Made by a program: the position numbers and the translations under genes | Assembly: GCF_008727775.1 (NCBI RefSeq) | Contig: NZ_CP044232.1 | Coordinates: 2,790,001 to 2,854,000 of the forward strand | DNA from: Microbacterium lushaniae | GTDB lineage: Bacteria > Actinomycetota > Actinomycetes > Actinomycetales > Microbacteriaceae | Reading direction: 5' to 3' | Length of the DNA: 64,000 nt | The notes under the pieces: generated by a model | Seen by the model: the letters and a program-made list of their open reading frames with translations, nothing else | Databases searched by the model: none | What the model was told of the DNA's origin: nothing | Shown: positions 26,566 through 35,353 of the stretch, one piece after another | Layout: each line of letters opens with the position of its first letter | How positions within the stretch are numbered: position 1 is the first letter of the stretch

Positions 26566-27217
26566 AGCGGTCCAGCCTCCTCTCGATCGCGCCCTGACCC
26601 GTGGCCAGCACGAGGCAGAACATCCAGTAGATGAACGCCGCTTCGAGGTAGATGATCATGAACTCGTACGTGAAGGCGGCGATGTTCTCCGCGCGTCGGA
26701 ACAGCTCGGTCACCAGGATGAGCGAGGCGAGCGAGGTGTCCTTGACGAGCGAGATGAAGGTGTTCGACAGCGGCGGGACCGACACGCGGGCCGCCTGCGG
26801 GAGCACGATGCGGGTCAGGGTCTTCGTCGGGGAGAGCCCGACGGTGTGGGCCGCCTCCCATTGCCCCTTCGGCACCGAGAGGATCGCCGCGCGGATGACC
26901 TCAGCGCCGTACCCGCCGACGTTCAGCGAGAACGCGATCACCGCCGCCGGCCACGGGTCGATCAGCACACCCACGGAGGGGAGCCCGTAGAAGATCACGA
27001 AGAGCTGTACCAGCAGCGGCGTCCCGCGGATCACCGAGATGTAGAAGCGGGCCATGCCCGACAGCAGGGGGTTACGCGCGAGGCGCAGCAGGGCGACGCC
27101 GAGGGCGATGACCAGGCCGATCGCGAACGACGCCAGCGCCAGCGGGATCGTCCCCGTGAGACCGGCCAGCAGGAGCGGCCAGAACGAGTCGACGACGAGA
27201 GGCCACACCTCGTTCAC
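26552..27217 (-). CDS. Polar amino-acid ABC transporter permease
   Basis: A 221-residue permease of the His/Glu/Gln (HAAT) type with about five membrane segments. VIRGTPLLVQLFVIFYGLPS and the EAA-like GQWEAAHTVGLSPTKTLTRI are diagnostic. The start is the GTG at 27217, seven bases behind GGGAGG. Only one permease is encoded, so the channel is presumably a homodimer. It lies 43 bases after the binding protein and is coupled to the ATPase gene. Confidence 0.92.
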   Translation of the reverse strand: MNEVWPLVVDSFWPLLLAGLTGTIPLALASFAIGLVIALGVALLRLARNPLLSGMARFYISVIRGTPLLVQLFVIFYGLPSVGVLIDPWPAAVIAFSLNVGGYGAEVIRAAILSVPKGQWEAAHTVGLSPTKTLTRIVLPQAARVSVPPLSNTFISLVKDTSLASLILVTELFRRAENIAAFTYEFMIIYLEAAFIYWMFCLVLATGQGAIERRLDRYVAR

Positions 27218-27260
27218 GACGTTCCCTCCCGGCAGCGGGGACGCCGCACGGTGCGCGACA

Positions 27261-28070
27261 TCACTCCTGCGTGACGTCGGCGCCGAAGTACTTCTCGCTG
27301 ATCTCCGCGAGCACGCCCTCCTCGCGCAGCTCGGCGAGAGCGTCATCCACCGCCGCCACCAGTGCGTCCTTGTCCTGGGTGAACGCGAAGGCGTTGTACG
27401 CCGGATCATCGGTCTCGGCAGCGATCTTCAGCCCCGTCGGGCCCTCGCTGTTCTCGTAGTCCAGGAACGTGAGGCTGTCGTTGATCGTGGCGTCCACGCG
27501 CCCCTGCTGCAGGAGGCTCACCGCCTGGGCCCACCCCTCGACCGGTTCGACGTTCGCGCCGCTGTCGGTGGCGAGTTCGTACCAGTTGCTCGTGAGGGAC
27601 TGCGCCGTGGTCTTGCCGGCGAGGTCGTCGAATCCGGCGATCGAGTCGTCGTCCTCGGTGACGACGATGACCCCGGGCGAGACCGTGTACGGCTCGCTGA
27701 AGAGGTACTTCTCCTCGCGCTCGGGGTTGATGGACACCTGGTTGGCGATGACGTCGAACCGCCCCGCATCCAGCCCGGCGAAGATCGCGTCCCACTGGGT
27801 CTCCTGGAACCGCACCTCCAGGCCGAGCTTGTCGGCGACCGCTTCGGCGATCTCCACGTCGAACCCGACGAGCTCGCCCGAGGCGTCGTGGAAGCTGAAC
27901 GGGCGATACGTCCCCTCCGTGGCGACGGTGAGCGTGCCGGCGGTGGCCAGGGCGTAGTCGTCCTCCGCCGCCGGCGACGCACCGGACTGCCCCGCTCCCC
28001 CGCTGCAGGCGGTGAGGGCGAGGGCTGCGCCGAGGGCGAGGACGAGGGCGGTCGGGCGGAAGCGGTGCAT
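27261..28070 (-). CDS. Amino-acid-binding lipoprotein (SBP family 3)
   Basis: A 269-residue lipoprotein with lipobox LTAC (Cys at 22). The body shows the family 3 signature: GTLTVATEGTYRPFSFHDAS, then GFDVEIAEAVADKLGLEVRF and WDAIFAGLDAGRFDVIANQV. It would capture a polar or aromatic amino acid, or cystine, for the neighbouring permease and ATPase. The ATG at 28070 is preferred because AGGA lies six bases upstream; the ATG at 28085 lacks a site. Confidence 0.92.
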   Translation of the reverse strand: MHRFRPTALVLALGAALALTACSGGAGQSGASPAAEDDYALATAGTLTVATEGTYRPFSFHDASGELVGFDVEIAEAVADKLGLEVRFQETQWDAIFAGLDAGRFDVIANQVSINPEREEKYLFSEPYTVSPGVIVVTEDDDSIAGFDDLAGKTTAQSLTSNWYELATDSGANVEPVEGWAQAVSLLQQGRVDATINDSLTFLDYENSEGPTGLKIAAETDDPAYNAFAFTQDKDALVAAVDDALAELREEGVLAEISEKYFGADVTQE

Positions 28071-28205
28071 GGGGGTTCCTGACATGGGACGGCGGTGCCG
28101 CTGCGCACGGCGCGGCGTCGAGGGGGACGTTTCAGTACAGCACGAAGGCGGCGGACGGTCGCTGCGCGTTACGCCGCGTTGCTGCGCAATGCCGCCACGA
28201 TCGAC

Positions 28206-28237
28206 GAAGGGGCCCCACCGGATGGTGGAGCCCCTTC
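28206..28237. terminator. Terminator downstream of rplA
   Basis: Two 14-base arms (28206-28219 and 28224-28237) with one mismatch and a four-base loop, 12 bases after the rplA stop. It ends the rplK-rplA transcript and insulates the downstream amino-acid transporter. Confidence 0.8.
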
Positions 28238-28249
28238 GTGGCGAGCGGG

Positions 28250-28942
28250 TCAGGCGATGACGTTGACATCCAGCGGGATGCCGGGGCCGAACGTGGTCGA
28301 CACCGAACCCTTCTGGATGTAGCGGCCCTTCGAGCTGGACGGCTTCAGACGCACGATCTCCTCGAGAGCGGCGTTGAGGTTCTCATCGAGCTGCTCGGCC
28401 GAGAACGAGGCCTTGCCGACGATGAAGTGCACGTTGGCGTGCTTGTCGACACGGAACTCGATCTTTCCGCCCTTGATCTCCTCCACGGCCTTGGCCGGGT
28501 TGGGGGTGACCGTGCCGGTCTTCGGGTTGGGCATCAGGCCACGCGGGCCCAGCACCTTGCCCAGCCGGCCGACCTGGCCCATGAGCTCGGGCGTGGCGAC
28601 GGCGGCGTCGAAGTCGGTCCAGCCACCGGCGACGCGCTCGATGAGCTCGGACCCGCCGACCTCGTCGGCGCCGGCCGCAATGGCGGCCTCGGCTGCGGGG
28701 CCGTTGGCGAACACGATGACGCGGGCGGTCTTGCCCGTGCCGTGCGGCAGCATGACGGTGCCGCGCACCATCTGGTCGGCCTTGCGCGGGTCGACGGCGA
28801 GCTTGAGCGCGACCTCGACGGTCGAGTCGAACTTCTTCGAGCCGGTCTCCTTGGCCAGGGCGACAGCCTCGGCCGGAGTGTAGAACTTGTCAGCCGCGAT
28901 CTTCTCAGCGGCGGCGCGGAACGCCTTGGACTTGGTAGCCAT
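28250..28942 (-). CDS. rplA: 50S ribosomal protein L1
   Basis: A 230-residue protein of normal length. It binds 23S rRNA at the E-site stalk and, in other bacteria, represses its own operon. The family signature [17 protein letters not shown] lies near residue 120. Thirteen bases separate it from rplK, and a terminator follows. In this genome rplJ-rplL does not come next but lies about 21.5 kb away. Confidence 0.98.
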   Translation of the reverse strand: MATKSKAFRAAAEKIAADKFYTPAEAVALAKETGSKKFDSTVEVALKLAVDPRKADQMVRGTVMLPHGTGKTARVIVFANGPAAEAAIAAGADEVGGSELIERVAGGWTDFDAAVATPELMGQVGRLGKVLGPRGLMPNPKTGTVTPNPAKAVEEIKGGKIEFRVDKHANVHFIVGKASFSAEQLDENLNAALEEIVRLKPSSSKGRYIQKGSVSTTFGPGIPLDVNVIA

Positions 28943-28955
28943 GTTCGTTATCCCC

Positions 28956-29387
28956 TCAGTCCTCGACCGTGATGCCCATGGAGCGGGCGGTGCCGGCGAT
29001 GATCTTCGAGGCGGCCTCGAGATCGTTCGCGTTCAGGTCGGGCTGCTTGGTCTCCGCGATCTGACGCACCTGGTCCTTGGTGAGCTTGCCCACCTTGGTC
29101 GTGTGCGGGGTCTGCGAGCCCTTGGCAACACCGGCGGCCTTCTTGATCAGCTCGGCGGCCGGCGGGGTCTTCAGGATGAACGTGAAGCTGCGGTCCTCGT
29201 AGACGGTGATCTCCACGGGGATGACGTTGCCGCGCTGCGACTCGGTCGCGGCGTTGTACGCCTTGCAGAACTCCATGATGTTGACGCCATGCTGACCGAG
29301 CGCGGGGCCGATCGGCGGCGCCGGGTTGGCGGCACCGGCGTTGATCTGGAGCTTGATCAGGCCGGTCACCTTCTTCTTCGGTGCCAT
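28956..29387 (-). CDS. rplK: 50S ribosomal protein L11
   Basis: A 143-residue protein starting [18 protein letters not shown], with [20 protein letters not shown] and the C-terminal rRNA-binding domain. It forms the base of the GTPase-associated centre. The ATG at 29387 is used; an extension to 29657 in the same frame is not protein-like. A promoter with a good -10 lies about 100 bases upstream, consistent with the gene no longer being transcribed from nusG. Confidence 0.98.
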   Translation of the reverse strand: MAPKKKVTGLIKLQINAGAANPAPPIGPALGQHGVNIMEFCKAYNAATESQRGNVIPVEITVYEDRSFTFILKTPPAAELIKKAAGVAKGSQTPHTTKVGKLTKDQVRQIAETKQPDLNANDLEAASKIIAGTARSMGITVED

Positions 29388-29488
29388 GTGTTTCCTCACT
29401 GTCGTGCGCCGGGAGCGGCGCGCTGCCACGAACCAGGCGAATCCTGGCAGTGGTGGGGGGTGTCGTCCCGGTGACGGGCAACTACACA

Positions 29489-29517
29489 AGTATAGTCGCG
29501 GTTCGCACCGGTGGGAA
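29489..29517 (-). promoter_or_regulatory. Predicted promoter of rplK-rplA
   Basis: On the minus strand the -10 TATACT (29489-29494) lies 17 bases from a weak -35 TTCCCA (29512-29517). The leader that follows contains a small inverted repeat (CTGCCA ... TGGCAG around 29421-29449) that could be an L1 or other feedback target. Confidence 0.55.
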
Positions 29518-29559
29518 TGCGGCGGCCCGAGCCGTACGGTCTCGACAGGGAGGAGGCGC

Positions 29560-30081
29560 ATGCGCATCATGTGGCAGGGGGTGCAGGCCCCCAGCATGGA
29601 ACGCCTCGCCTTCGTCTCCGACGAGGAGGGCCTGTTCGCCGCATCCGAGGTGCGCACGCCCGACCGTTCCTACTCCTATGACGTGGCCATGGAGGAGGAC
29701 TGGACGTTCCGGACGCTGGAGGCCGGCGGCGGCGGGGTGCAGCTGCTGCTGGAGCGCACCGCGGACGGGTCGTGGCTGTGCAACGGTCAGCGGCGGCCCG
29801 ACCTGGCAGAGGCGACCGACATCGACCTGTCGTTCACACCGTTCACCAACACGCTGCCGATCCGGCGCCTCGCCCTCGCCGTCGGCTGCTCCGCCGACAT
29901 CGTCACCGCCTTCGTCGCGCCGGACCTGACGGTCACCGCCGACCCCCAGCGGTACACGCGGGTGGATGACCGGCGCTACCTCTACGAATCCCGTGACAGC
30001 GATTTCGAGCGGGAGATCACCGTCGACGACGACGGGTTCGTGGTCGACTACCCCGGCCTGTTCCGCCGGCTCCCCGTGTGA
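29560..30081 (+). CDS. Putative glycolipid-binding domain protein (DUF1089)
   Basis: A 173-residue soluble protein. The family pattern is visible: [67 protein letters not shown]. This matches the putative glycolipid-binding family, whose real biochemical role is poorly known. The ATG at 29560 follows GGGAGG with a six-base gap. It is the first of five accessory genes lying between rplK and nusG. Confidence 0.82.
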   Translation: MRIMWQGVQAPSMERLAFVSDEEGLFAASEVRTPDRSYSYDVAMEEDWTFRTLEAGGGGVQLLLERTADGSWLCNGQRRPDLAEATDIDLSFTPFTNTLPIRRLALAVGCSADIVTAFVAPDLTVTADPQRYTRVDDRRYLYESRDSDFEREITVDDDGFVVDYPGLFRRLPV

Positions 30082-30097
30082 CCGACGGGGCGGGCGG

Positions 30098-30691
30098 TCA
30101 CGTGCGGGGGTCGAGGGCGTAGGTCACCGCGAGGGTGCCCTTGCTCGTCGAGGCCACGCCGCGCAGCCGGAGCTCCCGCGGGGCCGGCAGCGCGCCGAAG
30201 AGGCGCTTGCCCTCGCCGAGCAGGAGCGGATGCACGAACAGGCGCAGCTCGTCGACGAGGCCGGCGGCCATCAGCTGCCGGGCCACGTCGCCGCTTCCCA
30301 GCACCACGATGTCGCCGTCCATACGCGCCTTCAGCGCCTGCACCGCGTCGTCGAGGTCGCCCGCCAGAGGCACGGACCCCGCCCACGCGAGCTCCGGCCG
30401 TGTCCGGGTCGCGACGTACTTGGGCGAGCCGTTCAGGCTCGCCGCCATGGGGTTGGCGTCGGGCTGGGACGGCCAGAAAGCGGCGAGCTTGTCGTACGTC
30501 TTGCGGCCGAACAGGTACGCCGACGTCGACGTCATGCCGTCGGGATCCATGACCTCGTGCAGCACGTCGCCGTACCTCTGTCCCCAGCCGCCGTGGGCGA
30601 AGCCGCCCTCCGTGTCCTCGTCGGGCGACCCGAGCCCCTGCATCACCCCGTCCACGCTCAGGAATTCCACCGCCACCAGGCTGCTTACCAT
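30098..30691 (-). CDS. Dihydrofolate reductase family protein (RibD C-terminal type)
   Basis: A 197-residue protein with the DHFR/RibD fold: VAVEFLSVDGVMQGLGSPDE at the start, TSAYLFGRKTYDKLAAFWPS, DIVVLGSGDVARQLMAAGLV and LRLFVHPLLLGEGKRLF. Such YwjB/YyaP-like proteins are putative NADPH reductases of unknown substrate and are usually not true DHFR. It is divergent from an AraC-type regulator with only 28 bases between starts, suggesting shared control. Confidence 0.88.
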   Translation of the reverse strand: MVSSLVAVEFLSVDGVMQGLGSPDEDTEGGFAHGGWGQRYGDVLHEVMDPDGMTSTSAYLFGRKTYDKLAAFWPSQPDANPMAASLNGSPKYVATRTRPELAWAGSVPLAGDLDDAVQALKARMDGDIVVLGSGDVARQLMAAGLVDELRLFVHPLLLGEGKRLFGALPAPRELRLRGVASTSKGTLAVTYALDPRT

Positions 30692-30719
30692 CTGTCTCTC
30701 CTCTCGTTATGCTCCGATC

Positions 30720-31588
30720 ATGCTCGCCGCCATGCCGCCGGAGCTTGAAGGAAATCGACCCGCGGCCCAGCCGCGCACGCGGGTGACGCGGCACCGTCCG
30801 CACCCGCATCTGCAGGGCCTGGTGGCCGGGATCGTCGGCTTCCAGGAGCGGGCGCCGGTCCCGCTGGAGCGACGTCAGCCCGCCGGGGCGCTGCTGCCTC
30901 TCGTGCTCTCCTTCGGCGATCCGCTCGAAGTCACTGCGCTCTCCGAGGGAGAGGGCACGGGCACGTACTCGTCCTTCGTGGCCGGCTTCATGACCGGCCA
31001 CACCGCGACGCGGTACGTCGGGACGCAGCGATGCGTGCAGGTGTACCTGACCCCCGAGGGCGCTTACCGCCTCCTCGGCATCCCCGGGCGCGACCTGGCG
31101 CGCAGAGTGGTCGGCATCGACGACGTCGCCCCCTTCCTCGGCGGCCCCCTCCCGAGCGCCTCGAGGCCGCGGCGACCTGGGCGGAGCGGATCGCACTGGT
31201 GGAGGGCGAGCTCCTCGCGGCGCTCGCGGACTCCGCGGAGCCGGACCCCCTCGTCGACTGGATGTGGGACCGGATCCGCCGCTCCGGCGGCCGGGCCCGC
31301 ATCGGCGATCTGGTCGCCCGCACCGGCTGGAGCCACCGCCACGTGACCTCCCGCTTCGCGCGCCGGTTCGGCGTCAGCCCCAAGGCTGCCGCCGGCGTGG
31401 TGCGGTTCGAGCGCGCCGCCGCCGAGGTGGGGCGCGTACCACTGCCGGACCTGGCGGTCCGCCACGGCTATGCGGATCAGAGCCACCTCACCCGGGAGAT
31501 GCTGCGCTACGCCGGCGAGCCGCCCGGCCGGCTCGCGGCCGGCGGCCACCCCACGGCGTACACGGCTCTGGGGACCAAGCCTCGCTGA
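30720..31588 (+). pseudogene. AraC-family regulator, one-base frameshift
   Basis: An AraC/XylS-type regulator of about 290 residues when corrected. The N-terminal sensor part runs to VGIDDVAPFLGGPL. The continuation ERLEAAATWAERIALVEGEL lies in the next frame and leads to the DNA-binding domain, with GWSHRHVTSRFARRFGVSPK and the second helix-turn-helix (LPDLAVRHGYADQSHLTREM). The shift falls at the C runs 31145-31153, where one more C restores the frame. Both halves are otherwise complete, so sequencing error is suspected. It probably controls the divergent DHFR-family gene. Confidence 0.82.
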
Positions 31589-31606
31589 GGTCGCCGTGAC
31601 GGCACG

Positions 31607-32590
31607 TCACCGCGACGGCGGCGAGGTGTCACGGTAGGTCGCCACGAGGTGCGCACCGATCTGCACCAGCTCATGGCGCACCTCCTCGGGCTCGATGACC
31701 TCGACCTCCGCACTCCACCCCGCGAGCTGCTCCGCGAGAGCCCGCGCGCTCTGCGCCCGCACCTCGACCTGCACGCGTCCGCCGGCGGCGCTCTCCCCCA
31801 CGACGGCGTACTGACCGAACCACCGGCAGAACGCCGCGACCACCTCGGGCCCCACCGCCACGGTCGCCGCGACCGCTCCGCGCCGGGCGTCGACGACGGC
31901 CACCATCTCCTCCCACGCCCGTTCGGGCGAGAAGTCGTCGGGCGCACGGCCCGGCTCGCGCAGCACGCGCAGTTCCCGGATGCGGTCGATGCGGTACGTC
32001 CGCACCCGGGAGGTGTCGGCCACCCCGGTACCCGGACGCGGGGGTGCGGCCAGCACGTACCAGAGGTCACCGCGGCGGCCGACCACCAGTGGGACCAGCG
32101 CGACCGGCTCGCGCCCCTCACGGTAACCGAGACCGACCAGCTTGCCTGTCGCGATCGCCTCCTGCAGCAGCTGCGCGTGGGCCGGGGCCTCCGCTGCCGG
32201 GTCGTCCCGCCCCCACGGCCCCTCGTGCACGGTGGCGGCGATGACCCGCTCGGCGGCGTCGCGGAACGGGCGCGGCAGGGCCTGGAGCATCTTCCGCTCC
32301 GCCCGCACCGCCGCCTCCGATTCGGCGCCGGTGCGGGTCAGGCGCAGCACCAGCGCGAACGCCTCGGGTGCGCTCAGCCCGGTCAGGTCGGTGCGGGCAC
32401 CGCCGATGAGCTGCCAGCCGCCCCCGCGACCGGCGCGCGGGTAGATCGGCACCCCCGCGTCCAGCAGCGCCTGCAGATCCCGTCGGGCGGTGGGCACCGA
32501 GACCTCCAGCTCCTCGGCGAGCTGAGCGGCCGTGACGCTCTCGCGCGCCTGCAGCACGAGGAGGGCCTGGATGAGTCGGTCGGCGCGCAT
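31607..32590 (-). CDS. WYL-domain transcriptional regulator (YafY/DeoR-like)
   Basis: A 327-residue regulator. The N-terminal HTH_11 winged helix is RESVTAAQLAEELEVSVPTA. The middle WYL domain has VGLGYREGREPVALVPLVVG and LWYVLAAP, and a C-terminal WCX extension follows. WYL domains sense small ligands or nucleic acids. It is divergent from a VOC-family gene, and a 23-base perfect-armed palindrome lies between them, the probable operator. Confidence 0.92.
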   Translation of the reverse strand: MRADRLIQALLVLQARESVTAAQLAEELEVSVPTARRDLQALLDAGVPIYPRAGRGGGWQLIGGARTDLTGLSAPEAFALVLRLTRTGAESEAAVRAERKMLQALPRPFRDAAERVIAATVHEGPWGRDDPAAEAPAHAQLLQEAIATGKLVGLGYREGREPVALVPLVVGRRGDLWYVLAAPPRPGTGVADTSRVRTYRIDRIRELRVLREPGRAPDDFSPERAWEEMVAVVDARRGAVAATVAVGPEVVAAFCRWFGQYAVVGESAAGGRVQVEVRAQSARALAEQLAGWSAEVEVIEPEEVRHELVQIGAHLVATYRDTSPPSR

Positions 32591-32609
32591 GGTCTCAGGA
32601 TCCCAGAGA

Positions 32610-32632
32610 AAGTGATCAATAGTTGATCACTT
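32610..32632. promoter_or_regulatory. Palindromic operator between WYL regulator and VOC gene
   Basis: Perfect 10-base arms AAGTGATCAA and TTGATCACTT around a TAG centre. It lies 19 bases upstream of the WYL regulator start and 44 bases before the VOC gene, so the regulator probably binds here and controls both. Confidence 0.75.
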
Positions 32633-32676
32633 CAGCCGGAAGAGTGGAGTCATCGACTCGACAGAAGGAGAACGAC

Positions 32677-33072
32677 ATGTTCCGCGGACTGGCAAACCTC
32701 AACCTCGTGGCATCCGACATGGACGCCGCCGTCGCCTGGTACTCCGACGTGCTGGACACGCCGCCGTACTTCGTCCGGCCCGAGAACGCTCCCGTCGAGT
32801 ACGCCGAGTGGCGGTTCGGCGACGATCAGGACGAACTCGCGGTCATGTCCAGCGCGTACCGTCCGGCGCTGCCGGGCCCGGGCGGGGCGATCGCGAGCAT
32901 CCACGTGGACGACATCGGTGCGGCCTTCGAGCGTCTGCTGGCCGCCGGCGCGGCGCCGTTCGACCCGATCACCCCTCGTGGCGAGGGCTGGTGGTCGGCG
33001 TCGGTCACCGATCCCTTCGGGAACCTGCTGGGCCTGATCCAGAGCCCGCACTGGGCCGCGCAGCACCGATGA
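32677..33072 (+). CDS. VOC-family protein (glyoxalase/bleomycin-resistance fold)
   Basis: A 131-residue single VOC protein: NLVASDMDAAVAWYSDVLDT at the start, AIASIHVDDIGAAFERLLAA in the second half and VTDPFGNLLGLIQSPHW at the end. Members bind metal and act on glutathione- or thiol-linked, chlorinated or antibiotic substrates, but the substrate cannot be predicted. The ATG at 32677 follows AAGGAG with an eight-base gap. It is divergent from the WYL regulator. Confidence 0.9.
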   Translation: MFRGLANLNLVASDMDAAVAWYSDVLDTPPYFVRPENAPVEYAEWRFGDDQDELAVMSSAYRPALPGPGGAIASIHVDDIGAAFERLLAAGAAPFDPITPRGEGWWSASVTDPFGNLLGLIQSPHWAAQHR

Positions 33073-33077
33073 CGCGA

Positions 33078-33110
33078 AACGCCCCGCCGGCCGGAGCCGA
33101 GCGGGGCGTT
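33078..33110. terminator. Bidirectional terminator between VOC gene and nusG
   Basis: Ten-base arms AACGCCCCGC and GCGGGGCGTT with a 13-base loop, just after the VOC stop. It also follows the nusG stop on the other strand, so it would end both transcripts and separates nusG from the accessory genes and rplK. Confidence 0.82.
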
Positions 33111-33123
33111 GTCGCGACGGACG

Positions 33124-34290
33124 TCAGAGCTTGGTGACCTGGTCGAAGCTGAGCTCGACGGGGGTCTCGCGCTCGAACAGCGACACCAGCACCGTGAGCT
33201 TTCCGCTCTCGGGCTTGATCTCGCTGATCGTTCCGGGCAGACCCGCGAACGAGCCTTCCTTGATCGTGATGGTCTCGCCGATCTCGAAATCGACCTCGGC
33301 GGGGATGCTGCGGGCCACAGCCTGGCCACCCTTGGCGGCGCCGGCCTTGGCGGGGGCGACCTCCTTGACCTCGACGAGGCTCTTCAGCATGTTGAAGGCC
33401 TCCTCGAAGCGCAGGGGCGTGGGGTTGTGGGCGTTGCCGACGAACCCGGTGACCCCCGGCGTGTGGCGCACGACCGACCAGGTGTCTTCGTTGAGCTCCA
33501 TGCGCACGAGGACGTATCCGGGGATGCGGACACGCGTGACCATCTTGCGCTGGCCGTTCTTGATCTCGACGACGTCCTCCATGGGGACCTCGACCTGGTA
33601 GATGTCGTCCTCGACCTCGAGCGTCGACTTGCGCTGCTCGATGTTGGCCTTCACCTTGCGCTCGAACCCGGCGTACGAGTGGATGACGTACCACTTGCCC
33701 GGCAGCATCCGCAGGTCGGCGCGGAACGCCTCGTACGGGTCCTCGTCCTCGTCCTCGTCGGACTCGCCCGCTACGGCCGCCGTGTCGTCGGGGTTGACGG
33801 TGGGGTCGAAGCCCTCGGGCTCCTCCGCCGCGTTCGCCGGGTCGACGGAGGCCTCGACCTCGTCCACGACGCCTTCGGCTTCGGCGACCTCGTCCAGGAA
33901 CTCGCGGTCGAGCACCGGCTCGTCGGGCTCGCCGTTCACGTCGGGTCCGTCGTACGGGGTCACGTCGTCAGCCTCCTCGGCTTCTCGCTCGGCTTCTTCA
34001 TCCGCGAGGGAATCGGTCAGGACCTCCGCGGCGGCTTCCACTTCGGCCGCCTCGTCGATGGTCAGGGCGTCGTTGACGATCGCATCCGCTTCGGGGTCGT
34101 CGACTTCGATGTCGTCGTCGCCCAGCGAGTCGTCCTCGTCATCGTCCACGACGTGGATGGCCAGGTGCTCGGCGGGCATGCTGGCACGGTCCTCCGCCGA
34201 GAGGATGTTGCCCTCCTGGGCTTCGTCGTCCTCGCTGGACTGCTCGGCGGCCGGCGCCCAGTCGGCGTCGTCGGAATATCTTTCAGACAC
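33124..34290 (-). CDS. nusG: Transcription termination/antitermination factor NusG with long acidic N-terminal extension
   Basis: A 388-residue NusG. Residues 1 to about 195 are an acidic, low-complexity extension rich in Asp, Glu and Ala. The NGN domain follows, starting [20 protein letters not shown] and including [20 protein letters not shown] and [11 protein letters not shown]. The C-terminal KOW domain holds [20 protein letters not shown]. It binds RNA polymerase and couples it to Rho and the ribosome. Extended NusG is known in actinobacteria. The start is the GTG at 34290. It follows secE as usual, but here a terminator comes next instead of rplK. Confidence 0.97.
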   Translation of the reverse strand: MSERYSDDADWAPAAEQSSEDDEAQEGNILSAEDRASMPAEHLAIHVVDDDEDDSLGDDDIEVDDPEADAIVNDALTIDEAAEVEAAAEVLTDSLADEEAEREAEEADDVTPYDGPDVNGEPDEPVLDREFLDEVAEAEGVVDEVEASVDPANAAEEPEGFDPTVNPDDTAAVAGESDEDEDEDPYEAFRADLRMLPGKWYVIHSYAGFERKVKANIEQRKSTLEVEDDIYQVEVPMEDVVEIKNGQRKMVTRVRIPGYVLVRMELNEDTWSVVRHTPGVTGFVGNAHNPTPLRFEEAFNMLKSLVEVKEVAPAKAGAAKGGQAVARSIPAEVDFEIGETITIKEGSFAGLPGTISEIKPESGKLTVLVSLFERETPVELSFDQVTKL

Positions 34291-34353
34291 TTGTGATCTC
34301 TTCCGTTGATGGGGCGGGCGTCATGGACGCTCCGCAAGCGCTCACGGCGCGGG

Positions 34354-34629
34354 TCAGGGGACGGTTCCGCCCGGCACGCCGAACACGGCCGTGGTGACCC
34401 ACACGAACAGCACGTCCAGTCCGTAGACGAACGCCATCATGACGACGACGAAGCCGAGGACGACCGCCGTGAACTTCAGCAGCTCCGAGCGGGTCGGGGT
34501 GACGACCTTGCGAAGTTCCGCGAAGACCTGACGGACGAACACCGCGATGCGTGCGAAGAAGCCGGGCTTCTTCTCACGCGGCACGTCGCGCTTGGCGACG
34601 AGCTCGCCGTTCGGTTCATCCTGGACCAT
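34354..34629 (-). CDS. secE: Preprotein translocase subunit SecE
   Basis: A 91-residue single-span SecE: KKPGFFARIAVFVRQVFAEL, KVVTPTRSELLKFTAVVLGF and a C-terminal membrane helix. It stabilises SecY in the protein-export channel. The ATG at 34629 is preferred because AGGTGG lies five bases upstream; an in-frame ATG at 34638 is possible. The tRNA-Trp gene precedes it and nusG follows, the usual bacterial order. Confidence 0.95.
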   Translation of the reverse strand: MVQDEPNGELVAKRDVPREKKPGFFARIAVFVRQVFAELRKVVTPTRSELLKFTAVVLGFVVVMMAFVYGLDVLFVWVTTAVFGVPGGTVP

Positions 34630-34675
34630 CGAACCCACCTGAGTTGCTTTCCGTGTGCCAGCATGCGCCGGCGCG

Positions 34676-34748
<73 letters not shown>

Positions 34749-34894
34749 AGAGGCCGCAAGGGCCTCAGGATGCCTGCATTCCGCTGCCGTGACCTATCCG
34801 ATCGGGATCGACCCGACCGCCGGGCACGGCAAAAGAATGCAGACTTCAACTGCGCAGCAAGTCTACGTCATCCCCCGCACCCTCGCGAACGCGC

Positions 34895-35353
34895 TCAGCC
34901 CTGACACGGCGTGAATACCGCCGTGATCAGGACCGGATCGTCGAAGGTGACAGTCACCACGACGCCGTCCGGCGAGGCCCATGCCTGCTGCCCGGCAACC
35001 TCGGCGGCAGGGTCGATGCGGTCCCAGGTGTCGGAATCGAGTGTCGCCGCCACGGCCGCCACGGTCTCCTCGGCGGCCTCGGTCGCCGCCGTGACCGACA
35101 GCGTCGCGGTGGCCACGAGCGCGCGCTGTGACCCCTGACCCTCCTCACCGCACGGATGCTCCGTCTCGGCCGCCGGCTCCACGGTGCGCAGCACGGCCGG
35201 ATCGGCGGCGGCCATCTCGCTCACGAGGTCGTCGAAGACGGCCCTCGCCTCGGCGCGGGCGGTCTCGGGGTCGGGTCCGAACCCGCACCCCGAGAGCGCG
35301 AGCACCAGCAGGAGCACGCCGCCCAGCACGGCGGCTCGCGGTCGCCGGATCAC
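34895..35353 (-). CDS. Small lipoprotein of unknown function
   Basis: A 152-residue lipoprotein with a clear signal: basic start, hydrophobic stretch and lipobox LSGC (Cys at 23). The mature domain is Ala/Thr-rich, with cysteines at HPCGEEG and FTPCQG that may form one disulphide. No family is recognised. The start is the GTG at 35353, eight bases behind AGGAGG, and overlaps the previous stop (GTGA). It is last in the run that begins with gabT and is coupled to the HExxH protein, suggesting these two act together at the cell surface. Confidence 0.75.
   Translation of the reverse strand: MIRRPRAAVLGGVLLLVLALSGCGFGPDPETARAEARAVFDDLVSEMAAADPAVLRTVEPAAETEHPCGEEGQGSQRALVATATLSVTAATEAAEETVAAVAATLDSDTWDRIDPAAEVAGQQAWASPDGVVVTVTFDDPVLITAVFTPCQG

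Noticed and set aside
28130..28200. Imperfect direct repeats GCTGCGC before the amino-acid binding-protein gene as a regulator site
   Set aside because: The copies are short, GC-rich and not symmetric. No known binding consensus fits with confidence.
30098..30691. Assigning folA (true dihydrofolate reductase)
   Set aside because: The sequence fits the RibD C-terminal/YwjB branch rather than folate-type DHFR, and no thymidylate synthase is adjacent.
34773..34842. Interrupted inverted repeat TGCATTC ... GAATGCA with inner GCCGTG ... CACGGC upstream of tRNA-Trp
   Set aside because: The arms are short and broken and no promoter with good spacing overlaps them. I could not assign a role, so it is not listed as a feature.
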